Of a stretch of DNA of 14,890 nt, positions 6,190-14,549 are shown one piece after another. The position numbers and the translations under genes were made by a program. Position 1 is the first letter of the stretch. Every line of letters starts with the position of its first letter. The notes beneath the pieces are model-generated. The model ran no database searches and was not told where the DNA came from. It worked only from the letters and a program-made list of their open reading frames with translations. Origin of the DNA: RXOA01 sp964554715 (lineage in GTDB: Bacteria > Bipolaricaulota > Bipolaricaulia > UBA7950 > UBA9294); the NCBI GenBank assembly GCA_964554715.1, contig CAZKPU010000060.1, forward strand, positions 1-14,890. The letters run 5' to 3'.

Positions 6190-8082
6190 CTAAATGTCGA
6201 GCGCTGTGATCTTGTCGCTGTTCTCCCAGATGAAATCGCGCCGCAACCCGACATCGCTTCCCATCAGGGTGGAGAAGACCTCATCCGCTTCCAGCGTATC
6301 TCGAATCTCGACCAGCTTGAGGACGCGGTTCTCAGGATCCATGGTTGTCTCCCACAGTTCCTTGGGGTTCATCTCTCCCAATCCCTTGAACCGCTTCACG
6401 GCCAGCTTGCCCCTACCGCCGTGTTGATTGCGAAACGCATCCAGTTCCTCATCGCTGAATAAGTAGGTGATCTCTTTGCCCGCCTTCACCTGATACAATG
6501 GCGGCTTCGCGATATACACATGGCCGCGCTCGATCAGCGTTCGCAGGAACCGGTAGAAGAAGGTCAGCAATAACGTGCAGATATGCGCTCCATCGACGTC
6601 TGCATCCGCCATGATGACCAGTTTGTGATATCGGAGACGCTCCAATGTGAAATCGTCGCGGATCCCGGTTCCCACGGCCGTGATCATCGCCTTGATCTCC
6701 GCATTGTCCAGGAGCTTCGCCAAGCCGGCCTTCTCAACGTTGAGGACCTTTCCTCTCAAGGGCAGAATCGCCTGAAACCCACGATCTCGACCCTGCTTCG
6801 CACTGCCGCCGGCCGAGTCCCCTTCCACGATGAACAACTCGCTCTTCTTGGGATCACGCGTAGAGCAGTCGGCAAGCTTCCCCGGCAGGGTGCTGGTGAA
6901 CAGCGCGCCCTTGCGGCGGACCATCTTCCGCGCCTTGGAAGCAGCCATCCGTGCTTTCCCAGCCTGCAGAGACTTCTCGATGATCGATCGAGCCTCGCCG
7001 GGCTTCTTCGAGAACCGGACGGCGAGTTGCTCCTGGAGGATGTTGGAGACCAAACTCGCCACTTCCGGGTTTCCCAGCCTGGTCTTGGTCTGCCCTTCAA
7101 ACTCCGGATTGGGAATCTTGATACTAATAATCGCCACGAGTCCCTCGCGAACATCTTCGCCGCGCAGGTTCTGATCGTCTTTCTTGAGGATCTTCTTCTC
7201 GCGTCCGTAATCGTTGAGGAACTTGGTCAGGGAGCTCTTGAACCCTGTCAGATGCGTTCCGCCGTCGATCGTGTTGATATTGTTGGCAAACGCAAAGATC
7301 GACTCATCGTAGCTGGCGGTGAACTGCATCGCGATCTCGACTGCGGTGCCGTTCTCCTCCCCTTCGATGAAGATCGGTTTCGGGTGGATCTGCTCCTTGC
7401 CGTCGGTTAGCTCCTTCACGAACGAAACGATCCCGCCTTTGTGCTGATATCGGCGACTGACACCGGCGGCTTCGTTCTCGAGGATGATCAACAATCCGCC
7501 GTTGAGGTAGGAAAGCTCCTTCAGGCGGTGAGCCAGCTTCGAGAAGCTGTAGTGGACCTCACCGAAGATCTCGGTGTCAGGAAGGAAGGTAACGGTCGTC
7601 CCCGTCTTCTTCGATTCACCGACGATCTCCAGCTCCGAGAGCTTCAACCCTCGCCCGAACTCCTGCCGGTAGATCTTCCCGTTGCGCTGCACTTCCACCA
7701 CAAGGTGTTCGGATAACGCGTTGACGACCGATACGCCGACACCGTGCAGCCCACCACTCACATGGTAGCTCTTGTTGTCGAACTTCCCGCCGGCATGCAG
7801 CGTGGTCATCACCAATTCGAGTGCCGGAAGGCCGCTTTCGGTGTGGGTCCCCACCGGCATGCCACGACCGTTGTCCTGAACCGTGACACGATTGTCGGGA
7901 TGAACGGTGACCTTGATCTCCGTGCAGTAGCCGCCAAGCGCCTCATCGATGCTGTTGTCAACGATCTCCTCGATGAGGTGCATGACCCCAGCAGGTCCTG
8001 TGCTGCCGATATACATCCCCGGCCGTACGCGTACGGCTTCCAGATCCTCAAGAACCTTTATCTGATCGGCTTCGTAGACCAT
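6190..8082 (-). CDS. gyrB: DNA gyrase subunit B
   Basis: GyrB is the ATPase subunit of DNA gyrase and, with GyrA, introduces negative supercoils. The 630-residue sequence is complete. The GHKL ATPase has EIVDNSIDEA (39-48), NGRGMPV (71-77), the glycine lid GGLHGVGVSVVNALS (110-124) and the transducer lysine in QTKTRLGN (331-338). The TOPRIM domain has EGDSAGG (420-426) and the metal-binding DADVDG (493-498). The C-terminal GLGEMNPKELWETTMDPENR (567-586) is gyrase-type rather than ParE-type, although close paralogues cannot be fully excluded. It lacks the large insert of proteobacterial GyrB. The ATG at 8082 follows GGTGGTGAA and lies only about 9 bases downstream of the predicted transcription start. 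gyrA is not in the window. Confidence 0.97.
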   Translation of the reverse strand: MVYEADQIKVLEDLEAVRVRPGMYIGSTGPAGVMHLIEEIVDNSIDEALGGYCTEIKVTVHPDNRVTVQDNGRGMPVGTHTESGLPALELVMTTLHAGGKFDNKSYHVSGGLHGVGVSVVNALSEHLVVEVQRNGKIYRQEFGRGLKLSELEIVGESKKTGTTVTFLPDTEIFGEVHYSFSKLAHRLKELSYLNGGLLIILENEAAGVSRRYQHKGGIVSFVKELTDGKEQIHPKPIFIEGEENGTAVEIAMQFTASYDESIFAFANNINTIDGGTHLTGFKSSLTKFLNDYGREKKILKKDDQNLRGEDVREGLVAIISIKIPNPEFEGQTKTRLGNPEVASLVSNILQEQLAVRFSKKPGEARSIIEKSLQAGKARMAASKARKMVRRKGALFTSTLPGKLADCSTRDPKKSELFIVEGDSAGGSAKQGRDRGFQAILPLRGKVLNVEKAGLAKLLDNAEIKAMITAVGTGIRDDFTLERLRYHKLVIMADADVDGAHICTLLLTFFYRFLRTLIERGHVYIAKPPLYQVKAGKEITYLFSDEELDAFRNQHGGRGKLAVKRFKGLGEMNPKELWETTMDPENRVLKLVEIRDTLEADEVFSTLMGSDVGLRRDFIWENSDKITALDI

Positions 8083-8097
8083 TTCACCACCCGCGAA

Positions 8098-8126
8098 ATT
8101 ATACCGAAACCCCGTAGGGTTATCAA
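8098..8126 (-). promoter_or_regulatory. Near-consensus sigma70 promoter of gyrB
   Basis: On the minus strand TTGATA (8126-8121, five of six consensus) and a perfect TATAAT (8103-8098) are separated by exactly 17 bases. Transcription should start near 8091, giving a leader of roughly 9 bases that is little more than the ribosome site. The promoter lies between the terminator of the upstream AOR gene and gyrB, so gyrB should be transcribed independently. Confidence 0.8.
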
Positions 8127-8168
8127 AAACAGGTATGTTGCGGACATCCGACGTTCACATTCGAGATC

Positions 8169-8208
8169 AAAACGAAGCGGGCCCGAAGCGATCATCTCCG
8201 AGCCCGCC
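8169..8208 (-). terminator. Intrinsic terminator after the AOR gene
   Basis: Read on the minus strand, GCGGGCTCGGAG (8207-8196) pairs with CTTCGGGCCCGC (8188-8177), a 12-bp stem including G-U pairs, with a 7-base loop. It is followed by the T-rich tract TTCGTTTT (8176-8169). It begins about 21 bases beyond the AOR stop codon and ahead of the gyrB promoter. Confidence 0.75.
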
Positions 8209-8228
8209 AAGCATGTACATCCAATGCG

Positions 8229-10376
8229 CTACTGATGGGGCCGCACGACCTCCAGGACAGCGGGGAAATCAATTCCCAAGCGCTGAAGCGTCTCCACGGT
8301 CGGGACGCCGTCCTCGGTCCATCCGCGACGCTTGTACACGGCATCAATCAGCTTCTCGTACTGATCCTCGCGGAAGTCACGAAGGATTCTGACTTTCTCT
8401 GCCGTGCTCCTCCCCTCCGGACTCACACCCACCTTCTCTTGAAGCTGCTCATCATAGCGCTCGGCGCGTGACTCGTATTCCTCCTCCGTTACCGGCCCCA
8501 CGGATCGATACGGGATGGCGTCGTGCTCACGCCGGCCATACCCCATCTTCAGGTTGAACACGCGCTGGAAGTTGTACACCCGCTCCGACTGAACGATCAA
8601 ATCGTCCCCGGTGACTTCCTGCCCGGTGATTCCGGCAAACAGGTCACAGTAGTTGCGGACGTGCTCCGGAACCTTGGCCGGAGCGCCGGATTCCGCGTTG
8701 TCTGCCGGCTCGATGTCGTTCCACGGAAGCTTGCAGAGCCCCATCAGGCCGAACCATGTTCGCCACATCGGGAAATAGTGAAGCGCCTCGGCCTTGTCTT
8801 CGAACGTCGGGATCTGATTGTTGACCATGTCCATGAAGATCAGCCACGCTTCATCGTGCTGCGGACCTTTGAGGGCAAGGCCGTAGCCTCCCTGCATCGC
8901 AAGCGACTCTTTCGTGACGTATTCCGAGTACTCCAGCCCCTTCGCTTCCATTCCGATCGAGTTGACAAAGATCGGATCCGCTCCGTACTCCTTGACGAAC
9001 TTCTCCTTCATCCGCCGGATCCCCTGACCGGCGACGGCACCGAACCCTTCGCCCCTCGCCATCTGATGCAGCGCCTCAAGCGCTGGATCGACTTGTCCGA
9101 AACGCAGATCCAATCCGCCGGTGCGCTCCTTGTTGAGGATTCCGTTCTCGAAGCACTCCATCACAAATGCGAGCCCGGTCGTATAGGAGATCGTGTCGAT
9201 GCCGTATGTGTCGCAGTAGAAGTTCATCTCCAGCACGAAGTCGGGATCGTAGATGCCCATGTTGGAACTCCCGCCGGCGGTCTCGTACTCGGGACCGTCC
9301 ACCAGGACTGTCTCCCCGGCGTACGGACCGGTCTTGAGCGTGAATCCGTCCACGCCGTGCGAGCAGGACATCGTGCATCCCAGCCAACACCCGTCGGGCA
9401 TGTTCTGCGAGTACTGCTCCCGCCACACGGGACTCGAGATCTTCGGTGATTCCGGATGCTTCCCGAACTTATAGTTGTGCGTTGGCAGCAGATCGTACTC
9501 GTCCATAATCTCGACAAGATGCGCCGTTCCCACCCGACGCATATCGCATTGAACCTCATCCAACTCGAGGATTTCTTTGTTGATGCGTGCCCCGGCCGCC
9601 TGGATCCGCGCAAGGTCGGCCGGATGGTTGTCCGCCGGCTTGACGCCTGTGTGCTTCACGACAACCGCCGCGATCCGCTTGTCACGGAAGACTGTCCCGA
9701 TTCCGCCGCGACCGGCCTGTTTGATGCGGAACGACTTACGCTTCATGTCGAAGAAGCTGAAGTTCAGACACCCCCACCGCGTTCTCTCGGCGCCGGCTCC
9801 CGCCGTGACGGTCGAGAACGCTTGAAGCGCACGAGGATCGTCGGAATCGGCGAGCATCCGGGGAAGCGACTCCATGAGCACATGGGAGTTGACATCTTCA
9901 AGCTCGATCGACAGGAGCTGGACCCGCCCGGAATCGCCATCGATAAACACAACAACGTTTCCGTCAGCCTTGCCCTGGACCTCCAGAGAGTCCCACCCGG
10001 AGAATTTGAGATACGGTCCGAAGTACCCGCCGACGTTGGAGTCAATGACCATGTTCGTTAGAGGCGAGAGACTCACTACAAGGGACTTCCCTGCCCCGGG
10101 ATAGTTGGTAATCCCGCCGATCGGGCCGGCTCCGATGATGATTTCGTTTTCCGGGTCGTTCCACTTCGTGTCGCCCGACACAGCGTTCCACAACCGCCAC
10201 AATCCGAAGCCTCTGCCGCCCACGAACTTCTCCTTCATCTCATCCGTAACGGGTCGGCTTTCGATCTTCCCGGAACTCACATTGACGTAGAGGGTTTTGT
10301 CGGTATACCCGCGTTGCACGGGTTTCAGGTCGTACGTCATCTCGGCGATGACGCGGAAGTTCCTCATGTCGGCCAT
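8229..10376 (-). CDS. Tungsten-containing aldehyde:ferredoxin oxidoreductase
   Basis: This 715-residue protein is an AOR-family tungstopterin enzyme. The family oxidises aldehydes to acids with ferredoxin in the cytoplasm of anaerobes, or runs the reverse. The N-terminal pterin domain has VGGRGFGLW (52-60) and GAGPIGG (82-88), then AGRGGIGTVFRDKR (221-234). The [4Fe-4S] ligands are C330, C334 and C338 (spacing CxxxCxxxC) plus C548 in GLCKLPW. Other family marks are EYETAGGSSNMGI (363-375), DTISYTTGLAFVMECFENGI (394-413) and the C-terminal YKRRGWTEDGVPT (681-693). It is about 100 residues longer than the Pyrococcus enzyme, partly through an insert near 625-670. The ATG at 10376 follows GAGGAGGAG. 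No ferredoxin or cofactor gene adjoins it, so the natural aldehyde is unknown. It has its own promoter and terminator and looks monocistronic. Confidence 0.92.
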   Translation of the reverse strand: MADMRNFRVIAEMTYDLKPVQRGYTDKTLYVNVSSGKIESRPVTDEMKEKFVGGRGFGLWRLWNAVSGDTKWNDPENEIIIGAGPIGGITNYPGAGKSLVVSLSPLTNMVIDSNVGGYFGPYLKFSGWDSLEVQGKADGNVVVFIDGDSGRVQLLSIELEDVNSHVLMESLPRMLADSDDPRALQAFSTVTAGAGAERTRWGCLNFSFFDMKRKSFRIKQAGRGGIGTVFRDKRIAAVVVKHTGVKPADNHPADLARIQAAGARINKEILELDEVQCDMRRVGTAHLVEIMDEYDLLPTHNYKFGKHPESPKISSPVWREQYSQNMPDGCWLGCTMSCSHGVDGFTLKTGPYAGETVLVDGPEYETAGGSSNMGIYDPDFVLEMNFYCDTYGIDTISYTTGLAFVMECFENGILNKERTGGLDLRFGQVDPALEALHQMARGEGFGAVAGQGIRRMKEKFVKEYGADPIFVNSIGMEAKGLEYSEYVTKESLAMQGGYGLALKGPQHDEAWLIFMDMVNNQIPTFEDKAEALHYFPMWRTWFGLMGLCKLPWNDIEPADNAESGAPAKVPEHVRNYCDLFAGITGQEVTGDDLIVQSERVYNFQRVFNLKMGYGRREHDAIPYRSVGPVTEEEYESRAERYDEQLQEKVGVSPEGRSTAEKVRILRDFREDQYEKLIDAVYKRRGWTEDGVPTVETLQRLGIDFPAVLEVVRPHQ

Positions 10377-10430
10377 TTGCTCCTCCTCACAAGGGCACGT
10401 TCGCTTGCCCAAGACTCGAGCTTGCTTTGA

Positions 10431-10459
10431 AGTTTAGGAAACGATACTGACGTTCTCAA
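10431..10459 (-). promoter_or_regulatory. Sigma70-like promoter of the AOR gene
   Basis: On the minus strand TTGAGA (10459-10454, five of six consensus) is followed after exactly 17 bases by TAAACT (10436-10431, four of six). Transcription would start near 10424, leaving a leader of about 47 bases. This leader contains a 5-bp hairpin, GGGCA/TGCCC, at 10393-10410, just before the strong ribosome site. Confidence 0.55.
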
Positions 10460-10504
10460 GGCCTTTCCTCCCATCGATGATTCCGCAGTCACGTCCTCGC
10501 ATCC

Positions 10505-10533
10505 TTGAACCGGCACGATCGCCAGCCTACCAT
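10505..10533 (+). promoter_or_regulatory. Candidate promoter of folE
   Basis: TTGAAC (10505-10510) and TACCAT (10528-10533) are separated by 17 bases, each matching four of six consensus positions. Transcription would start near 10540, about 75 bases before the folE start. It faces away from the AOR promoter within the same 239-bp intergenic region. Confidence 0.35.
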
Positions 10534-10568
10534 CCGCTCGGGGAAACAAGGCAATCCGAAGCAAGCCT

Positions 10569-10586
10569 GAGGAGGATGTCCTCCTC
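10569..10586 (+). promoter_or_regulatory. Perfect inverted repeat in the folE leader
   Basis: GAGGAGGA (10569-10576) and TCCTCCTC (10579-10586) are perfect complements two bases apart. In RNA they would close as a 7-bp stem with a 4-base loop. The right arm contains CTCCT, which is also complementary to AGGAG in the true folE ribosome site (10605-10610). The element could therefore switch between two pairings. No known riboswitch core was recognised. Confidence 0.4.
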
Positions 10587-10615
10587 GTGCCACGGAACAC
10601 AAGCAAGGAGCGCCG

Positions 10616-11173
10616 ATGAATCGCACAGCGATGGAAGAGGGGATGCGACAGATCTTGAGCGGTCTTGACGCCGATCTGATCAACGAAGAAGTCCGAGCCA
10701 ACACGCCCCGCCGTGTCGCCGCCATGTACGAGGAATTCTTCGCCCATGGAGATCGTAGCCCCGCCGATGTCTTGGAAGTGGTCTACCAAGAGAAGTACGA
10801 GGAGATGATTGTCATGAAGGATATCCCCTTCTTCTCGATCTGCGAGCACCATTTCCTGCCGTTTGTCGGCACCGCAGACATCGTCTACGTCCCAAAGCGG
10901 GGGAAGATCGTCGGTGCAAGCAAGCTTGCTCGGGCGGTCGATATCGCCGCCTCGCGGCCTCAGCTTCAGGAACGGCTGACGACTCAGATCGCCGACGCGA
11001 TCGTGTCCAAGATCGATCCGTTGGGCGTTCTGGTTCGAGTTGAAGCGAGCCACCTGTGCATGACGCTTCGTGGCGTGAAGAAGCCGGGTGCGAAGATGGT
11101 AACCTCGGCCATCCGCGGGAGCTTCTATCGGGACCAAGCATCGCGCGAAGAAGCGCTGGCCCTCATCGCTTAG
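10616..11173 (+). CDS. folE: GTP cyclohydrolase I
   Basis: FolE converts GTP to 7,8-dihydroneopterin triphosphate, the first step of folate synthesis and, in many bacteria, of the deazapurines used for queuosine. The 185-residue sequence has the zinc and active-site core SICEHHFLPFVG (74-85), with predicted zinc ligands C76, H79 and C148 (SHLCMTLRGVKK, 145-156), and the GASKLAR motif (100-106). The length is usual for the family. The ATG at 10616 follows AAGGAG at five bases. It is transcribed alone and rightward, and its last 11 bases overlap the tail of the convergent PP-loop gene. The stem in its leader suggests possible post-transcriptional control. No other folate or queuosine gene is in the window. 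Confidence 0.97.
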   Translation: MNRTAMEEGMRQILSGLDADLINEEVRANTPRRVAAMYEEFFAHGDRSPADVLEVVYQEKYEEMIVMKDIPFFSICEHHFLPFVGTADIVYVPKRGKIVGASKLARAVDIAASRPQLQERLTTQIADAIVSKIDPLGVLVRVEASHLCMTLRGVKKPGAKMVTSAIRGSFYRDQASREEALALIA

Positions 11174-12226
11174 TGTCGTCGAGCCGCCAGCGAGCGATCC
11201 TCTCGTCGTCCGAAGCCAGCGGATGCACCTCGAGGATCCNNNNNNNNNNAGCGATCCACCCTTTGCCAGCACGCGAACCCGCTCATCCATGCCTCGATGA
11301 TCGCTGTACCGCGCTAACAGCGACGCAGCAAGCCGAAGCTCCTCCTCGCCGGGGTTGCCCTCAACCAGGCCCGTCGGCCCCATGATCTCGACCGGATCGA
11401 GGATGATCCGCCTTCCTGCCCCTTCGGTAAGCCTCTCGTTCTCTCGCTGGTCATGCCCAAGGATCAGCTTGGCGCTTGGGGACAAGCGGAAGTGACGGCC
11501 AAGCGCCAGCAACTCGAACTCCTGCCGGTCGACACCTTCCTTCCCGTAGGCAGCGAACGCATCGCGCAGCCGCGCCGAGTACGCCTTCTCGATCAGCAAG
11601 CATCCTCCGGCAGGCTGCGGGAAGTCGTGAATCCCGAGCTGCGCAGCAAGCTCGATCTGCGGTTGACGGCTGCGTCCATGGAACTCAGGAAGATCTTCGA
11701 GACGGATCCAGCCTTTCTTAACAGGCAGGGCCTCAGGGAGGAACCGGGCAGAAAGCGGACGCAACAAGCGTCCCTGCAAGCCGCTCTCCGTGGCGACCCT
11801 CTCCAGGGCCTTCAGATGCTGGGACATCGGACGTTGACCGAGCACCTCGCCGGTGACGACAAACTGTGCCTGCTCGTCTTCCATGATCTCCCTTGCCACC
11901 CGAAGGATGAAGATCCTGCAGTCAACACACGGATTCATTCCCGCGCCGGTCCCGTGGCGAGGGTAACGAACGATCTCGAGATGCTCCTCGGTTCGATCGA
12001 TCACACGCAATGGGATCCCGATCTGCTCCGCCGATGCGGCAATCGGATCGGCGTCGCCAGAGTGCTTCCCGCTGAACAGGTGGCGAACGTGCAGCCCCAC
12101 CACGTCGATCCCCAACCGCTTCACCACCGCTGCCGCAAGCGAACTGTCCAACCCGCCGGAAAGCATCGCGACGGCTCGCACCGGTCGGCCCGCTTCATCC
12201 AAAACGCCTGGGTATCTGCTCTTCAT
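11163..12226 (-). CDS. MnmA/ThiI-like PP-loop tRNA sulfurtransferase, contains assembly gap
   Basis: This is a PP-loop ATPase resembling tRNA 2-thiouridine or 4-thiouridine synthases, which adenylate a tRNA uridine and replace its oxygen with sulfur. The N-terminal PP-loop is SGGLDSS (23-29). GMNPCVDC gives C100 and C103, and a third cysteine, C209, lies in GGCLLIEKAYS. Such a three-cysteine set can carry catalytic cysteines or a [4Fe-4S] cluster. TGEVLGQRPMSQH (125-137) is also characteristic. The ATG at 12226 is preferred because AAAGGA lies six bases before it; longer starts at 12265 and 12286 lack a good site. Ten Ns at 11240-11249 break the frame. Beyond them the convincing tail is in a different frame and reads ILEVHPLASDDERIARWRL to a TGA at 11165-11163. 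The protein is about 350 residues. The exact uridine modified is not known. Confidence 0.82.
11240..11249. other. Assembly gap (10 Ns) inside the PP-loop gene
   Basis: Ten undetermined bases. Flanking coding frames agree only if the real gap is 2 modulo 3 (2, 5, 8, 11 and so on), so ten is a placeholder length. As given, the frame reads from the PP-loop gene on into the antisense strand of folE, which is an artefact. Confidence 0.95.
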
Positions 12227-12366
12227 CTCTTTTCCTTTCCCATTGGCGCCGATTCCCGTGTTCATCGTTTCTTCTCGTTTCGTCACCAGTTCTTCATAAT
12301 ACCGCCTTAGAATCGTCGGCGAGATAGGACCCTTATCGGAACATGTTTCTTGAAGGAGGACTGATG
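12227..12366. promoter_or_regulatory. Divergent intergenic region, PP-loop gene / htrA
   Basis: These 140 bp must hold the start signals of both divergent genes. I see -10-like hexamers (TAGAAT at 12308-12313 for htrA; TATTAT on the minus strand at 12301-12296), but neither has a convincing -35 box at the right spacing. The htrA ribosome site AAGGAGG at 12353-12359 is strong. Confidence 0.3.
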
Positions 12367-13884
<1,518 letters not shown>

Positions 13885-13894
13885 CTGCAGGAAT

Positions 13895-13969
13895 CGGAGA
13901 GTGGCGCAGCTTGGTCAGCGCGCAGCGTTCGGGACGCTGAGGCCGCCGGTTCGAATCCGGCCTCTCCGA
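13895..13969 (+). tRNA. tRNA-Pro (CGG)
   Basis: A full cloverleaf of 75 bases: acceptor CGGAGAG/CTCTCCG, D-stem GCGC/GCGC, anticodon stem CAGCG/CGCTG with loop TTCGGGA (anticodon CGG), T-arm GCCGG-TTCGAAT-CCGGC, and discriminator A. The CCA end is not encoded. It begins 10 bp after the htrA stop, with no promoter seen between. Confidence 0.95.
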
Positions 13970-13980
13970 CAGTGAGATAA

Positions 13981-14054
13981 GCGGGAGTAGCTCAATGGTA
14001 GAGCACTGGCCTTCCAAGCCAGTAATGCGGGTTCGATCCCCGTCTTCCGCTCCA
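13981..14054 (+). tRNA. tRNA-Gly (TCC)
   Basis: Cloverleaf with acceptor GCGGGAG/CTTCCGC (one G-U pair), D-stem GCTC/GAGC, anticodon stem CTGGC/GCCAG with loop CTTCCAA (anticodon TCC), a T-arm with loop TTCGATC, discriminator T, and an encoded CCA at 14052-14054. Confidence 0.95.
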
Positions 14055-14071
14055 GTTCTTCCAGAGATTCT

Positions 14072-14144
14072 GCGCCCGTAGCTCAGGGGACAGAGCAACG
14101 GCCTTCTAAGCCGTCGGTCGGAGGTTCGAATCCTCCCGGGCGTG
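14072..14144 (+). tRNA. tRNA-Arg (TCT)
   Basis: Cloverleaf of 73 bases: D-stem GCTC/GAGC, anticodon stem ACGGC/GCCGT with loop CTTCTAA (anticodon TCT), T-arm GGAGG-TTCGAAT-CCTCC, and discriminator G. CCA is not encoded. The acceptor stem GCGCCCG/CGGGCGT closes with a G1-U72 wobble. Confidence 0.94.
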
Positions 14145-14164
14145 ATCATGCAAGTCATTCTTCT

Positions 14165-14241
14165 GCGCCCGTAGCTCAACTGGATAGAGCACCGGTCTTC
14201 GGAACCGGGGGTTGGGGGTTCGAGTCCCTTCGGGCGTACCA
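14165..14241 (+). tRNA. tRNA-Arg (TCG)
   Basis: Cloverleaf of 74 bases plus an encoded CCA (14239-14241). Anticodon stem CCGGT/ACCGG with loop CTTCGGA (anticodon TCG). The T-stem GGGGG/CCCTT holds two G-U pairs. Discriminator is A. Like the neighbouring tRNA-Arg, its acceptor GCGCCCG/CGGGCGT closes with G1-U72. Confidence 0.93.
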
Positions 14242-14549
14242 GACAAGACACTCTCGAACTTCCTCGTATTTCCCTTCCCGTGAGCACTTGCGGGACATCG
14301 CCTCGCCGATCAAGGTGCAGTTAGAAAGCTGTCCACCAAGAAGTCTCAGACACATCGCCGTCGGTCTTCAAGCGCTTCGTTTCTCATGCGCGTTTCATGC
14401 GCTCGACCTCACGAATCAATACTGGGTGATTGGTTTGCCTCCAGGATGTGCCGGATGTCTACCAGTACGGCAATCGTCTGGTCCTAAACGAAGCGAACGG
14501 AATCGAAATCCGACGTCCGTTACCAAGGATTCGCTATGATGTTCTCGAA
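14242..14549. other. Stretch with no confident gene between tRNA-Arg and the GGQ gene
   Basis: No convincing terminator follows the tRNAs. An 83-codon plus-strand ORF (14288-14539) looks like chance. Small structures seen: a direct repeat TCATGCGC at 14384-14391 and 14395-14402, and an inverted repeat AACGGA/TCCGTT at 14496-14501/14516-14521. From 14430 the reading frame of the downstream GGQ gene is open and protein-like, so part of this stretch may be coding (see the findings). Confidence 0.5.
14535..14540 (+). promoter_or_regulatory. Possible -10 box immediately before the GGQ gene
   Basis: TATGAT matches five of six -10 positions and ends nine bases before the ATG at 14550. No good -35 is seen 16-18 bases upstream. 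If used, the message would be almost leaderless. Confidence 0.25.

Noticed and set aside
10534..10615. Tetrahydrofolate or preQ1 riboswitch before folE
   Set aside because: No conserved core was recognised and the leader is short; only a simple inverted repeat is seen.
10364..11239. Long C-terminal extension of the PP-loop ORF reading through the Ns toward the AOR start
   Set aside because: It is an artefact of the ten-N placeholder; the coding signal on the other strand is folE, and the genuine tail is in the shifted frame.
12227..12366. GTG or ATG starts of the PP-loop gene at 12286 and 12265
   Set aside because: Their ribosome sites are weaker than at 12226, and the extra residues precede the usual PP-loop N-terminus without conserved features.
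14288..14539. 83-codon plus-strand ORF after the tRNAs
   Set aside because: It has no ribosome site, its composition is unlike the neighbouring genes, and it competes with the more protein-like frame of the GGQ gene.
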